Assembly: GCA_016787705.1 (NCBI GenBank)
Contig: JAEUTP010000008.1
Location: 372,001 to 436,000 of the forward strand
Length of the DNA: 64,000 bases
Origin: Bacteroidia bacterium
GTDB taxonomy: Bacteria > Bacteroidota > Bacteroidia > B-17B0 > Aurantibacillaceae
Direction: 5' to 3'
Shown here: piece after piece, positions 8,175 through 16,299 of the stretch
How the letters are laid out: each line of letters begins with the position of its first letter
How positions within the stretch are numbered: position 1 is the first letter of the stretch
Notes under the pieces: generated by a model
Told to the model about the DNA's origin: nothing
Database searches by the model: none
What the model saw: the letters and a program-made list of their open reading frames with translations, nothing else
Position numbers and translations under genes: made by a program

Positions 8175-10888
8175 TCTCTCGTTACCAGTTTTTTCATTGC
8201 CATCTCACCATTTGCATTATAGATCTTTACAAAATAAATTCCTTTTGCAAGAGTTTCTAAATTTAACTGATGCGAATTTCCTTTAACATTTTCAGTTAAT
8301 AACAACTGGCCGGTTACATTTAAAATTTCTACCTTTTTAATTTCGGTATTGCTTTTAATGGTAACTGAACCTTTTGTTGGGTTTGGGAAAATTGAAATCG
8401 AATTATCAAAACCGTTTTCTTTTACACCGTTGGGAACACCCACCATAACACTAGTTGCAGAACTTACCGAAAGCGGAGAAATTATTCCGTTAGCATCGGA
8501 TTTGTAGGCATTGGATATTCCAAAATTAAATTGATATAAACTGGTAATATTTGGATCGACCTTAAAATAAAAAACACCTACTTTTCCATTTCCGTTTGAA
8601 TTTAAATTATTAGTATGGGTTGTTGCGGTATAAATTAATCCGTTATTAAAATGTTTCTTCCTGAAATTTAAATTTTGATTTGTAGGATTTAAAAATGAAA
8701 CAGGGTAATCAACAGTCATTTGATTAGAAACAAGAAGAAAATTATCCATGATGTCAACGGTAAATGCCAGTCCGTTTATATTATTTACCGCATGGGTACT
8801 ATCTCCAAGGTAAACAGAAGCGCTTCCCCATTGCCCGCTTGGCACAAAGCTTTGATCAGGAATAATTGTTATTTCCGGATTTGTAACTGCCGCATTGGCA
8901 CTTTTAAATGTATGTATTGAGTTATAATTATTATAAATAGCCATTGTATCATTTAAATTAATTATTCCATCACCGTTACAATCTGAATGGCCCAAATTTT
9001 TCCCGTTGCTAATTAATCCCGGCCAACTATTTACAAAATATGATTGCCATGAATTACTTACGCTGGCACGCGCAGGTCCGGTTTGTGTAAGATGCAATCC
9101 TAATTCCAAAATATCTAAATTATTAGCCACACCATCACTATTTGCATCACCCGGCCAAACGTCAGCACAACTTGTATTTACATACACGGTTAATGTTTGT
9201 GTATCAAAACAATTTGCCGAAAACGCGCCGGTAACTGTATAATTGGTATTTGAAGTTGGCAAAATATTTATAATGTTTGCACATGGAGCTGAATTTAAAG
9301 AATAAGTGCTTGCTCCGCTGAGTGTAAATGTTGCGCTTGAACCCGAACAGATAATATTTGAACCGGATATAGATAAATTAACACTGGCCGCTTGTAAAAC
9401 AGTTACACTTGCAGTACTTACACAATTATTCAGATCGGTACCGGTTACAGAGTAAAAACTACTTGAAGCAGTAGGTGTTAAAACTATGCTGGTTGAATTT
9501 GATCCGGTGCTCCAAGTATATGTATTTGCACCATTAACAGTTAATGTAGTACTGAATGAAGCGCACACCAAGGTATTACCTGTTATTGTAATTGGTGCTG
9601 GCGCAGGACTAAAAGCTAAATTAATAGTTTTTGTAAGTGGAGCGCAAGAGCCAATTGGATTCATTGTTAATGTATAAGTTCCAACAAAATTTGTTGTAAA
9701 TGTTTGGTTAGCAAAAGACGGTGTAGTGTATTGCGCCGGAACACCAACTCCGGACCATGAATATGGTCCCAGTCCCGCAGGTGCAGTAATAGTAAAAACG
9801 GGAACACCACAACTTGTATATGTAACTGATGGATTTGCTGCAGAAATTTGATTGTTATTAAATGCGATGTTCATTGGTGAGCATTGTGCGTCTATATAAG
9901 CATAACCATAATGACCGCTTGCTGTGCAATCAGTAGCACTCATTTCTATTGTAATGTTTTGCCCAATATAAGCTGAAAGATCAACGGCACTAATTCTCCA
10001 TTTGTTAAAAACCAATGAAGGGTTTGTTGAAATTGGAGCTCCGGTACCACAATCGTAATAGGCTGGCGCAGATGGTCCAGCAGAACATTGTGAACTTGGT
10101 GCAGACAAACTAAAACTCGGACAAGCAATTGGTGAGTTTGTCGTCGCATTAACTAAATTAATTGTCATTGCACCTGCATCGCAACAGGTATGGCCGGAAG
10201 AAAATACAGTAATGAATGCAAATTGAAATAAGCAATTGGAAGGTGTAACTAAAATCGTTTTTTCGATCTTACTTATGCTATAGTTATTTAGATTACTGTT
10301 TATCCTTACAAAATTACTACCCTTCATATTTGGAATATTTGGATTTGCTGAATTTCCAGAATTTGGTGTATTGCCAAATACAGAAAAAATCGGGTATACA
10401 GCGCCGATAACCGGATCGATATAACCACTTGCAGGAGTTGTAATTAATTCAGATTCAACCGGACCAGGTGTTGTCGTAAAGCTGCATGATGTATTTGGGA
10501 ATTGATTCATTCCATTGCTAAATGACCATCCACTAATTTGATTTGCAGTTATAACAATACCCGCTGTTGAAGCCTCAAAATCTTCGTTCACGCAAACTGC
10601 AGCAACACTTGTTTTGGCATTATTATATGTTGAGTTTTTATACTTTGTTACTTTTGGTGTGATACCATATTTGCTATTTATATAAACGCGTTTTAAGCCC
10701 CACATCCTTATTTTAAACTCTTCGCCTAAAAAGCCTTCAGATATAGCTGATTTTTTTGCCGCTTCTTCATCAAAACCCTGTAAAGAGTCTGCCGAAAAAA
10801 TATAAGCGTGTTTAATAGCTTTAGTGTTTTGTGCCAAACCTATTTGCGTGAAAAATAAAAATACAGTAATTGATAAAATTCTCTTCAT
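8171..10888 (-). CDS. Large T9SS-exported surface protein with dockerin-like region
   Basis: 905 residues from the ATG at 10888, chosen because it gives a clean signal peptide (MKRILSITVFLFFTQIGLAQ); an open frame reaches 10957 but would run into the amidohydrolase gene and bury the leader. The middle has Ig/PKD-like repeats rich in Thr, Ser and Asn, then two dockerin type I-like calcium loops (GDANSDGVANNLD and DCNGDGIINLND) separated by about 50 residues, then a cohesin-like beta region, and finally a type A T9SS sorting domain (SIFPNPTKGSVTI ... KGIYFVKIY ... MKKLVTRD). It should be secreted through SprA to the cell surface. Binding partner or substrate is unknown. Confidence 0.88.
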   Translation of the reverse strand: MKRILSITVFLFFTQIGLAQNTKAIKHAYIFSADSLQGFDEEAAKKSAISEGFLGEEFKIRMWGLKRVYINSKYGITPKVTKYKNSTYNNAKTSVAAVCVNEDFEASTAGIVITANQISGWSFSNGMNQFPNTSCSFTTTPGPVESELITTPASGYIDPVIGAVYPIFSVFGNTPNSGNSANPNIPNMKGSNFVRINSNLNNYSISKIEKTILVTPSNCLFQFAFITVFSSGHTCCDAGAMTINLVNATTNSPIACPSFSLSAPSSQCSAGPSAPAYYDCGTGAPISTNPSLVFNKWRISAVDLSAYIGQNITIEMSATDCTASGHYGYAYIDAQCSPMNIAFNNNQISAANPSVTYTSCGVPVFTITAPAGLGPYSWSGVGVPAQYTTPSFANQTFTTNFVGTYTLTMNPIGSCAPLTKTINLAFSPAPAPITITGNTLVCASFSTTLTVNGANTYTWSTGSNSTSIVLTPTASSSFYSVTGTDLNNCVSTASVTVLQAASVNLSISGSNIICSGSSATFTLSGASTYSLNSAPCANIINILPTSNTNYTVTGAFSANCFDTQTLTVYVNTSCADVWPGDANSDGVANNLDILELGLHLTQTGPARASVSNSWQSYFVNSWPGLISNGKNLGHSDCNGDGIINLNDTMAIYNNYNSIHTFKSANAAVTNPEITIIPDQSFVPSGQWGSASVYLGDSTHAVNNINGLAFTVDIMDNFLLVSNQMTVDYPVSFLNPTNQNLNFRKKHFNNGLIYTATTHTNNLNSNGNGKVGVFYFKVDPNITSLYQFNFGISNAYKSDANGIISPLSVSSATSVMVGVPNGVKENGFDNSISIFPNPTKGSVTIKSNTEIKKVEILNVTGQLLLTENVKGNSHQLNLETLAKGIYFVKIYNANGEMAMKKLVTRD

Positions 10889-10943
10889 AGTAAACAGTAT
10901 TAATTTGTACTTGTTTCGGTTAAATTTAATAAAAAAAACAATA

Positions 10944-12614
10944 CTATTTTGGCTCATTGAGCGAATACACCTTATCGCCGTTTAAATAGGTGGATATTAC
11001 TTTTGTATTTAACACCTCTTCTATCTTACACTTCATAATATCAGTATCCAAAACAATAAAATCGGCCAGTTTTCCTTTTTGCAAACTCCCTTTTTCTTTT
11101 TCTTCAAAATTAGAGTAAGCCGCCCAAATGGTCATACCTTTTAAAGTCTCCTCGCGCGATAAAGCATTTTCTTTTTGAAAACCCTCTTTCGGAAAGCCTT
11201 TGGCATCCTGCCTTGCCACAGCAGCAAAAAAAGTTTTAAAAGGCGAAATATCTTCCACCGGAAAATCGGTGCCCAAAGCCACCAAGCCGCAAACCGTTAG
11301 TAAATCTTTATAGGCATAGGCGTATTTTACACGCTGCTCACCAAGCCTCTCTTTTGCCCAATACATATCACTGGTGGCATGTGTTGGCTGAACAGATGGA
11401 ATAATAGCATCCGAAGCCTTCATCTCTGCCGGATCAATCACCTGAGCATGTTCTATCCGCCAGCGGTTCTCTTTTTTTGCTCCTGCTTTTTTATACGCTT
11501 GCAAAATTATTTTGTATGCCGAGTCGCCAATGCAATGTGTATTCATTTGAAAACCTTTTGCTAAAACTTCTTTTGCTTTTTCTTCAAAATGTTTTTGTTC
11601 ACTTAATAAAAATCCCTTCCAATTCCGCTTGTCATCATAATCGTGCAACAAACACGCCCCGCGCGAACCTAAAGCGCCATCAGCATAAAATTTAAACGAG
11701 CGTACGTTTAGCTTTTCTGTTTTGTAAGGACCATTTTTTAAATAAAAATTATAGTTTGGAGTACTGTCACTTAACATGGCATACACACGCATCTTTAGCT
11801 TCCCGCTTTTTTGCAGCTCATCAATAAGATCGATCTCGTTTTTCATTAAGCCCGCATCATCAATAGTAGTAAGGCCCATGGCCAGGCAATTATCCTGAGC
11901 ACTTAATAACGCATGCTCCGTTTTTTCTTTTCCGTTACCCGGAATATTTGTTTTTACAAGATCTACAGCATTGTCAATTAAAACCCCGGTAAGTTGGCTT
12001 CCGTTCTTCAAAATTTCGCCACCACTAATTTTTGTTGTATTGGTAATGCCAGCCAGCTTTAAAGCTATGTCATTGGCTAAAGCTGCGTGTCCGTCAATTC
12101 GTGTTAAAAAAACAGGGCGATTTGGAAATAAGCTATCCAGCATTTTTTTTGTTGGATATTGTTTGTTCTCCCAATCGTTTTGATCCCAGCCTCTGCCAAT
12201 TAACCAATCTGTTTTTGATGAACCAACTTTGGGACCATCGGCTGGTTGATTATTTGAGAAAGAAACAACTTTTTCTATTATTTCATTAAACGACTTGGTT
12301 CCAACTAAATTTACCTGTTGCAAACCCAAACCGTATCCTAAAAAATGGCAATGCGCATCTATAAAACCCGGAAAAACACTTTTACCTTTAAGATCAGTAA
12401 TTTCTTTAGCATCAAATTTTTCAAGAATTTCTTTGTTAGAATTTACTTCCATTATCTTTCCATTTTTAATGGCCATAGCTTCATAAATAGCAAAAGAAGA
12501 ATCAACCGAATAAATAATACCGTTATGAACAATTAGATCAGCCTCTTCTTTTTTTGTTGAACAAGACATTAAAAAAGAAATTGTAACTATTAAAATAAAA
12601 GCGTTTTTTAGCAT
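10944..12614 (-). CDS. Amidohydrolase family 3 lipoprotein (YtcJ-like)
   Basis: 556 residues. The leader FLMSCSTKKEE carries a lipobox with Cys at about 18, so the enzyme is probably anchored in a membrane facing the periplasm. The metal-site motifs of amidohydrolase family 3 are present: FIDAHCHFLGYG (HxH), DGALGSRGA, NTHCIGDSAYK, RWRIEHAQVI and LGTDFPVEDISP. Substrate cannot be told; the family includes N-substituted formamide deformylase-like and uncharacterised YtcJ enzymes. The stop lies 55 bases before the start of the T9SS protein, same strand, so the two may share a transcript. Confidence 0.88.
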   Translation of the reverse strand: MLKNAFILIVTISFLMSCSTKKEEADLIVHNGIIYSVDSSFAIYEAMAIKNGKIMEVNSNKEILEKFDAKEITDLKGKSVFPGFIDAHCHFLGYGLGLQQVNLVGTKSFNEIIEKVVSFSNNQPADGPKVGSSKTDWLIGRGWDQNDWENKQYPTKKMLDSLFPNRPVFLTRIDGHAALANDIALKLAGITNTTKISGGEILKNGSQLTGVLIDNAVDLVKTNIPGNGKEKTEHALLSAQDNCLAMGLTTIDDAGLMKNEIDLIDELQKSGKLKMRVYAMLSDSTPNYNFYLKNGPYKTEKLNVRSFKFYADGALGSRGACLLHDYDDKRNWKGFLLSEQKHFEEKAKEVLAKGFQMNTHCIGDSAYKIILQAYKKAGAKKENRWRIEHAQVIDPAEMKASDAIIPSVQPTHATSDMYWAKERLGEQRVKYAYAYKDLLTVCGLVALGTDFPVEDISPFKTFFAAVARQDAKGFPKEGFQKENALSREETLKGMTIWAAYSNFEEKEKGSLQKGKLADFIVLDTDIMKCKIEEVLNTKVISTYLNGDKVYSLNEPK

Positions 12615-12631
12615 GATTAAATATAAGAATA

Positions 12632-12994
12632 ATGAGCGCTGAGAATAACAAAAAAATAGCCCTTAAATGGTTTGAAGCTTTTAATGAACACGATCTTGAA
12701 AAATTATTATCGCTTTATAACGATAATGCCGAACATTTTAGTCCGAAATTAAAGGTTCGTAAACCCGAAACCAACGGTTTAATAAAAGGCAAAGCGGCTT
12801 TGCGCGACTGGTGGCGAGATTCTTTTGACAGGTTGCCTACTTTAAAATATGAATTACTTAAATTAACCGCGAATGATGAACAGGTGTTTATGGAGTATAT
12901 ACGCCATGTGCAAAACGAAGAAGATCTGAGGGTTGGTGAGGTTTTACAAATAAATAACGGAACCATAGTTTTTTCGAGGGTTTATCATGGTTAA
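12632..12994 (+). CDS. NTF2-like / SnoaL-like domain protein
   Basis: 120 residues forming a single NTF2-like fold: KIALKWFEAFNEHDLEKLLSLY at the start, KGKAALRDWWRDSFD in the middle, and a C-terminal strand GEVLQINNGTIVFSRVYHG. Members include ketosteroid isomerase-like enzymes and many binding proteins of unknown function. It starts 17 bases from the divergent amidohydrolase gene, so the two share a very short promoter region. No ligand is assigned. Confidence 0.75.
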   Translation: MSAENNKKIALKWFEAFNEHDLEKLLSLYNDNAEHFSPKLKVRKPETNGLIKGKAALRDWWRDSFDRLPTLKYELLKLTANDEQVFMEYIRHVQNEEDLRVGEVLQINNGTIVFSRVYHG

Positions 12995-13001
12995 GCTATG
13001 A

Positions 13002-13024
13002 TTTTCCCCCTTTTAGGGGGAAAA
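13002..13024 (+). terminator. Hairpin after the NTF2-like gene
   Basis: TTTTCCCCC (13002-13010) and GGGGGAAAA (13016-13024) form a perfect 9-bp stem with a five-base loop, seven bases after the stop. There is no U-run after it on the plus strand, so it is either a weak terminator or a small palindromic repeat. Confidence 0.4.
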
Positions 13025-13075
13025 ATAAGCCGTTTATTTGGATTAATTTCATACATTCACCAACACTAAATTAAA

Positions 13076-15244
13076 ATGAAAAAATTAGCATTTCTTCTTC
13101 TGTTAATTCCGGTTTTAAGCTTTTCGCAAAAGAAACTAACGCTGGAAGATATTTGGGCATCCGGAAAATTCTTTGCAAAGCACGCCGCCGGTTTTAATGT
13201 GATGAACGATGGCGTAAATTATGTTGATATTATTAATACCAATGGCCAATTGGTTTTAAGCCAATTCGATCTTAAAACCGGTAATAAAATAAAAGATCTT
13301 GTAAATGCAGCCGATATAAAATTTAACGGCAAGCAGCTTGATCTTGCAACTTACCAGTTTAGCCCTAACGAGGATAAATTATTACTTCACGAAAATCTTG
13401 AAAATGTTTATCGTCGTTCGCCAAAAGCAAATTATTACGTGTACGATATTGCCTCTAAAAAAACAGTTCAGTTAACGGATAAAGGTCAACAAATGTTTCC
13501 TTTATTTTCGCCCGACGGAAAAAAGATAGCATTTGTTCGCGATAACAATTTATACATTAAGCACCTTGATACAGGAATAGAAATAATTGTTACTCGCGAT
13601 GGCGAACAAAATAAAATTAAAAATGGCTGGGCCGATTGGGTTTATGAAGAAGAATTTTCGCGTGCCGATTATTTTGACTGGAGCAGCAACAGCCAATATT
13701 TAGCATATGTAAAATTTGACGAAACACATGTGCGCGATTTTACCATGGATTATTACAATGCCGAATTGTATCCAACAAAATATACATTCAAATATCCAAA
13801 AGCCGGAGAAGATAATTCTTTTGTTTCGGTCCATATTTTTGACGAGACCAGTAAAAAAACAACAGTAGCAGATATTGGAACGGAAAAAGATATTTACATT
13901 CCACGCATTCAGTTCACTAATAACCCAATGATTTTATCAATTACAAGGTTGAACCGTTTGCAAAATAAACTGGAATTGATCTTTACAGATGTTGCCAATG
14001 GAAAAGGAACTATTGCCTACACAGATGAAAGTAAAACCTATGTAGATGTAACGGATGATTTAAGATTTGTTGGTGATAAAGGATTTATTATTTCGAGTGA
14101 GCGCGATGAATACAACCATTTATATTATTATGATATTTCGGGTAAGTTGATTAACCAGATAACTAAAGGCAACTTTGATGTAACAGAGTTTAACGGCTTT
14201 GATGAAGAAACAAAAACGCTTTATTATACATCTACCGAAAACGGAGCCATTAATCGTGATGTTTATAGCGTTAAACTTACCGGAAAAGATAAAAAACGTT
14301 TATCTACCAAACCGGGCTTTACAAGTTTTGAATTTACACCAGGTTATAAATATTACATTTCAAGTTATAGTAATGCCAATACACCGCCTGTTTATGAATT
14401 AAACAGTATTGACGGAAAAACTGTAAAAGCATTAGAAGATAATTCTGCATTAAAAAAAACAATGAAAGATTATAATTTATCTACCAAACAATTTTTCACC
14501 TTTAAAACCTCTGAAGGCATTGAATTAAATGGCTGGACATTAAAACCACAAAATTTTGATTCAACAAAAAAATATCCTGTATATATGTATGCCTATGGCG
14601 GCCCCGGTGCCAACGAAGTTAATAATGCATGGGATGGCGTTGATTATTTTTGGCATAATTTATTGAACCAAGAAGGTTATATGGTTGTATGCGTTGATAA
14701 CAGGGGTACTCAAGGTCGTGGCCGCCAATTTAAACACAGCACATACCTGCAATTAGGTAAATTAGAAACAATAGACCAGATTGAAGTTGCCAAATATTTA
14801 GGCAAATTACCCTATGTAGATAGCAAGCGTATTGGCTTTCAGGGTTGGAGCTTTGGCGGTTATATGGCTTCATTATTGATTTCAAAAGGTGGCGATACAT
14901 TTAAAACAGCAATTGCCGTTGCTCCTGTAACTAACTGGAAATACTACGATAATATTTATACTGAGCGTTTTTTACGTAAACCGCAGGATAATAAAAGCGG
15001 TTACGAAGATAATTCACCAACCAATTTTGTAAAAGGCATTAAAGGCAAATTTTTATTAATACATGGCAGTGCCGATGATAATGTACACATGCAAAACAGT
15101 ATGGAGCTTGCAAATGCCATGGTAAGCAACAATATTCCCTTTGATTTTATGCTATACCCTAATAAAAGCCATGGTATAAGCGGTGGATATACACGTTTGC
15201 ATATATTCACAAAAATGCTAAAATTTACGAAAGAGAATTTATAA
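13076..15244 (+). CDS. Dipeptidyl peptidase IV-like S9 family serine peptidase
   Basis: 722 residues with a signal peptide (MKKLAFLLLLIPVLSFSQ). The N-terminal half is a beta-propeller (Pro_dipeptidylpep_IV N-terminal region) carrying the DPP-IV double-Glu element WVYEEEF (E191-E193). The C-terminal half is an alpha/beta hydrolase with the triad Ser592 (GWSFGG), Asp667 (HGSADDN) and His699 (KSHGI), plus the oxyanion-side segment YGGPGANEV. It should remove Xaa-Pro dipeptides from peptides in the periplasm or outside, supporting growth on protein. The next gene, a sirtuin, begins five bases after this stop, so they are probably co-transcribed. Confidence 0.94.
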   Translation: MKKLAFLLLLIPVLSFSQKKLTLEDIWASGKFFAKHAAGFNVMNDGVNYVDIINTNGQLVLSQFDLKTGNKIKDLVNAADIKFNGKQLDLATYQFSPNEDKLLLHENLENVYRRSPKANYYVYDIASKKTVQLTDKGQQMFPLFSPDGKKIAFVRDNNLYIKHLDTGIEIIVTRDGEQNKIKNGWADWVYEEEFSRADYFDWSSNSQYLAYVKFDETHVRDFTMDYYNAELYPTKYTFKYPKAGEDNSFVSVHIFDETSKKTTVADIGTEKDIYIPRIQFTNNPMILSITRLNRLQNKLELIFTDVANGKGTIAYTDESKTYVDVTDDLRFVGDKGFIISSERDEYNHLYYYDISGKLINQITKGNFDVTEFNGFDEETKTLYYTSTENGAINRDVYSVKLTGKDKKRLSTKPGFTSFEFTPGYKYYISSYSNANTPPVYELNSIDGKTVKALEDNSALKKTMKDYNLSTKQFFTFKTSEGIELNGWTLKPQNFDSTKKYPVYMYAYGGPGANEVNNAWDGVDYFWHNLLNQEGYMVVCVDNRGTQGRGRQFKHSTYLQLGKLETIDQIEVAKYLGKLPYVDSKRIGFQGWSFGGYMASLLISKGGDTFKTAIAVAPVTNWKYYDNIYTERFLRKPQDNKSGYEDNSPTNFVKGIKGKFLLIHGSADDNVHMQNSMELANAMVSNNIPFDFMLYPNKSHGISGGYTRLHIFTKMLKFTKENL

Positions 15245-15248
15245 CAGA

Positions 15249-15944
15249 ATGCCAAAAAAACGCCTGATAGTTTTTACCGGCGCCGGAATAAGCGCCGAAA
15301 GCGGAATTAAAACATTTCGAGATTCAGGCGGCCTTTGGGAAGAACACCGTATTGAAGATGTTGCAACCCCCGAGGCTTGGATAAAGAACCGCGATCTTGT
15401 TTTAGAATTTTACAATCAGCGCCGTAAGCAGGTAATAGCTGCAAAGCCTAATGCCGCGCATGAGTTTATTGCCGAGTTGGAAAACAAATTCAATGTACAG
15501 GTAGTAACGCAAAATGTAGACGATCTGCATGAGCGCGCTGGCAGTAAAAACGTATTGCATTTGCACGGCGAAATAATGAAAGCCAGAAGTACCGCCGATC
15601 CTACTTTAATTTATCCATTAAAAAGAGCAGAAATTATTGCCGGTGATAAATGCGAAAAAGGTTCACAGTTACGCCCGCATATAGTTTGGTTTGGAGAAGA
15701 TGTGCCACAAATGGAACTGGCCAACTACGCCGCCGAAGAAGCAGATCTTTTTGTAGTTGTTGGTACATCGCTAAATGTTTACCCCGCTGCTGGCATTTTA
15801 AATTTTGTAAAAGTAACAACTCCAAAATGGCTAGTAGATCCGGGAGAATTTAATCTTGATTATGTGAAAAACCTAAAACACATAAAAGCTACTGCTGTAA
15901 ACGGTATTAAAATCTTAAAAGAAGATCTTTTCAGGAACTTATAA
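15249..15944 (+). CDS. cobB: Sir2 family NAD-dependent protein deacylase lacking the zinc-Cys tetrad
   Basis: 231 residues, a compact class III-type sirtuin. The NAD site shows FTGAGISAESGIKTFRDSGG (9-28), the catalytic segment is TQNVDDLHERAGS with His106 in HLHGE. Tyr55 and Arg58 (FYNQRR) match the Tyr-x-x-Arg pair that lets CobB and SIRT5 take succinyl- and malonyl-lysine, so desuccinylase activity is plausible. The zinc ribbon region (111-141) has only one Cys (C135) where CobB-type enzymes have four. It would remove acyl groups from lysines using NAD in the cytoplasm. Starts five bases after the peptidase gene. Confidence 0.9.
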   Translation: MPKKRLIVFTGAGISAESGIKTFRDSGGLWEEHRIEDVATPEAWIKNRDLVLEFYNQRRKQVIAAKPNAAHEFIAELENKFNVQVVTQNVDDLHERAGSKNVLHLHGEIMKARSTADPTLIYPLKRAEIIAGDKCEKGSQLRPHIVWFGEDVPQMELANYAAEEADLFVVVGTSLNVYPAAGILNFVKVTTPKWLVDPGEFNLDYVKNLKHIKATAVNGIKILKEDLFRNL

Positions 15945-15946
15945 TT

Positions 15947-16189
15947 TTATTTTTTTTTACCGGCAGTAACATAATACTTTAATAATGGAATACTGAAAAT
16001 AGGTTCCATTTTTATTAATTCATTATTCTGTTTATTGTAAATAGCTTCTACATGAAATTCATAGATCTTGTAAATACACACTTTTTCCTGTATAAAAGAT
16101 CTATCAAGCAATAACTCGCCGTATTCCATTACCAATCTTTTTTTGGCTTTTAAACTGAACTGACAGAATTCAGACTTTGAAAGAATCAT
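15947..16189 (-). CDS. Conserved-looking small hypothetical protein
   Basis: 80 residues from the ATG at 16189; the frame reaches 16222 but the extra residues look unlike a natural N-terminus. Composition is soluble, with KAKKRLVMEYGELLLDR followed by CIYKIYEFHVEAIYN, a pattern I associate with short Bacteroidota proteins of unknown function in which a VxIY-x-FYVE-like core recurs. The stop lies two bases from the convergent sirtuin stop. No function is assigned. Confidence 0.5.
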   Translation of the reverse strand: MILSKSEFCQFSLKAKKRLVMEYGELLLDRSFIQEKVCIYKIYEFHVEAIYNKQNNELIKMEPIFSIPLLKYYVTAGKKK

Positions 16190-16299
16190 GTTTATTAATC
16201 TTTTTAAACTGAGTAAGATCAATAACGTTAAATCCCTACTCTTACATTATTTCATTTACAATAAACCTAATTTTTAATGCTGTTTTAAAGTGCAAGCAT

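Noticed and set aside
10889-10957. Upstream extension of the T9SS surface protein
   Set aside because: It would overlap the amidohydrolase gene and place 23 residues before the signal peptide.
13002-13024. Hairpin after the NTF2-like gene as a strong terminator
   Set aside because: No T-run follows on the plus strand, so it is listed only as a weak candidate.
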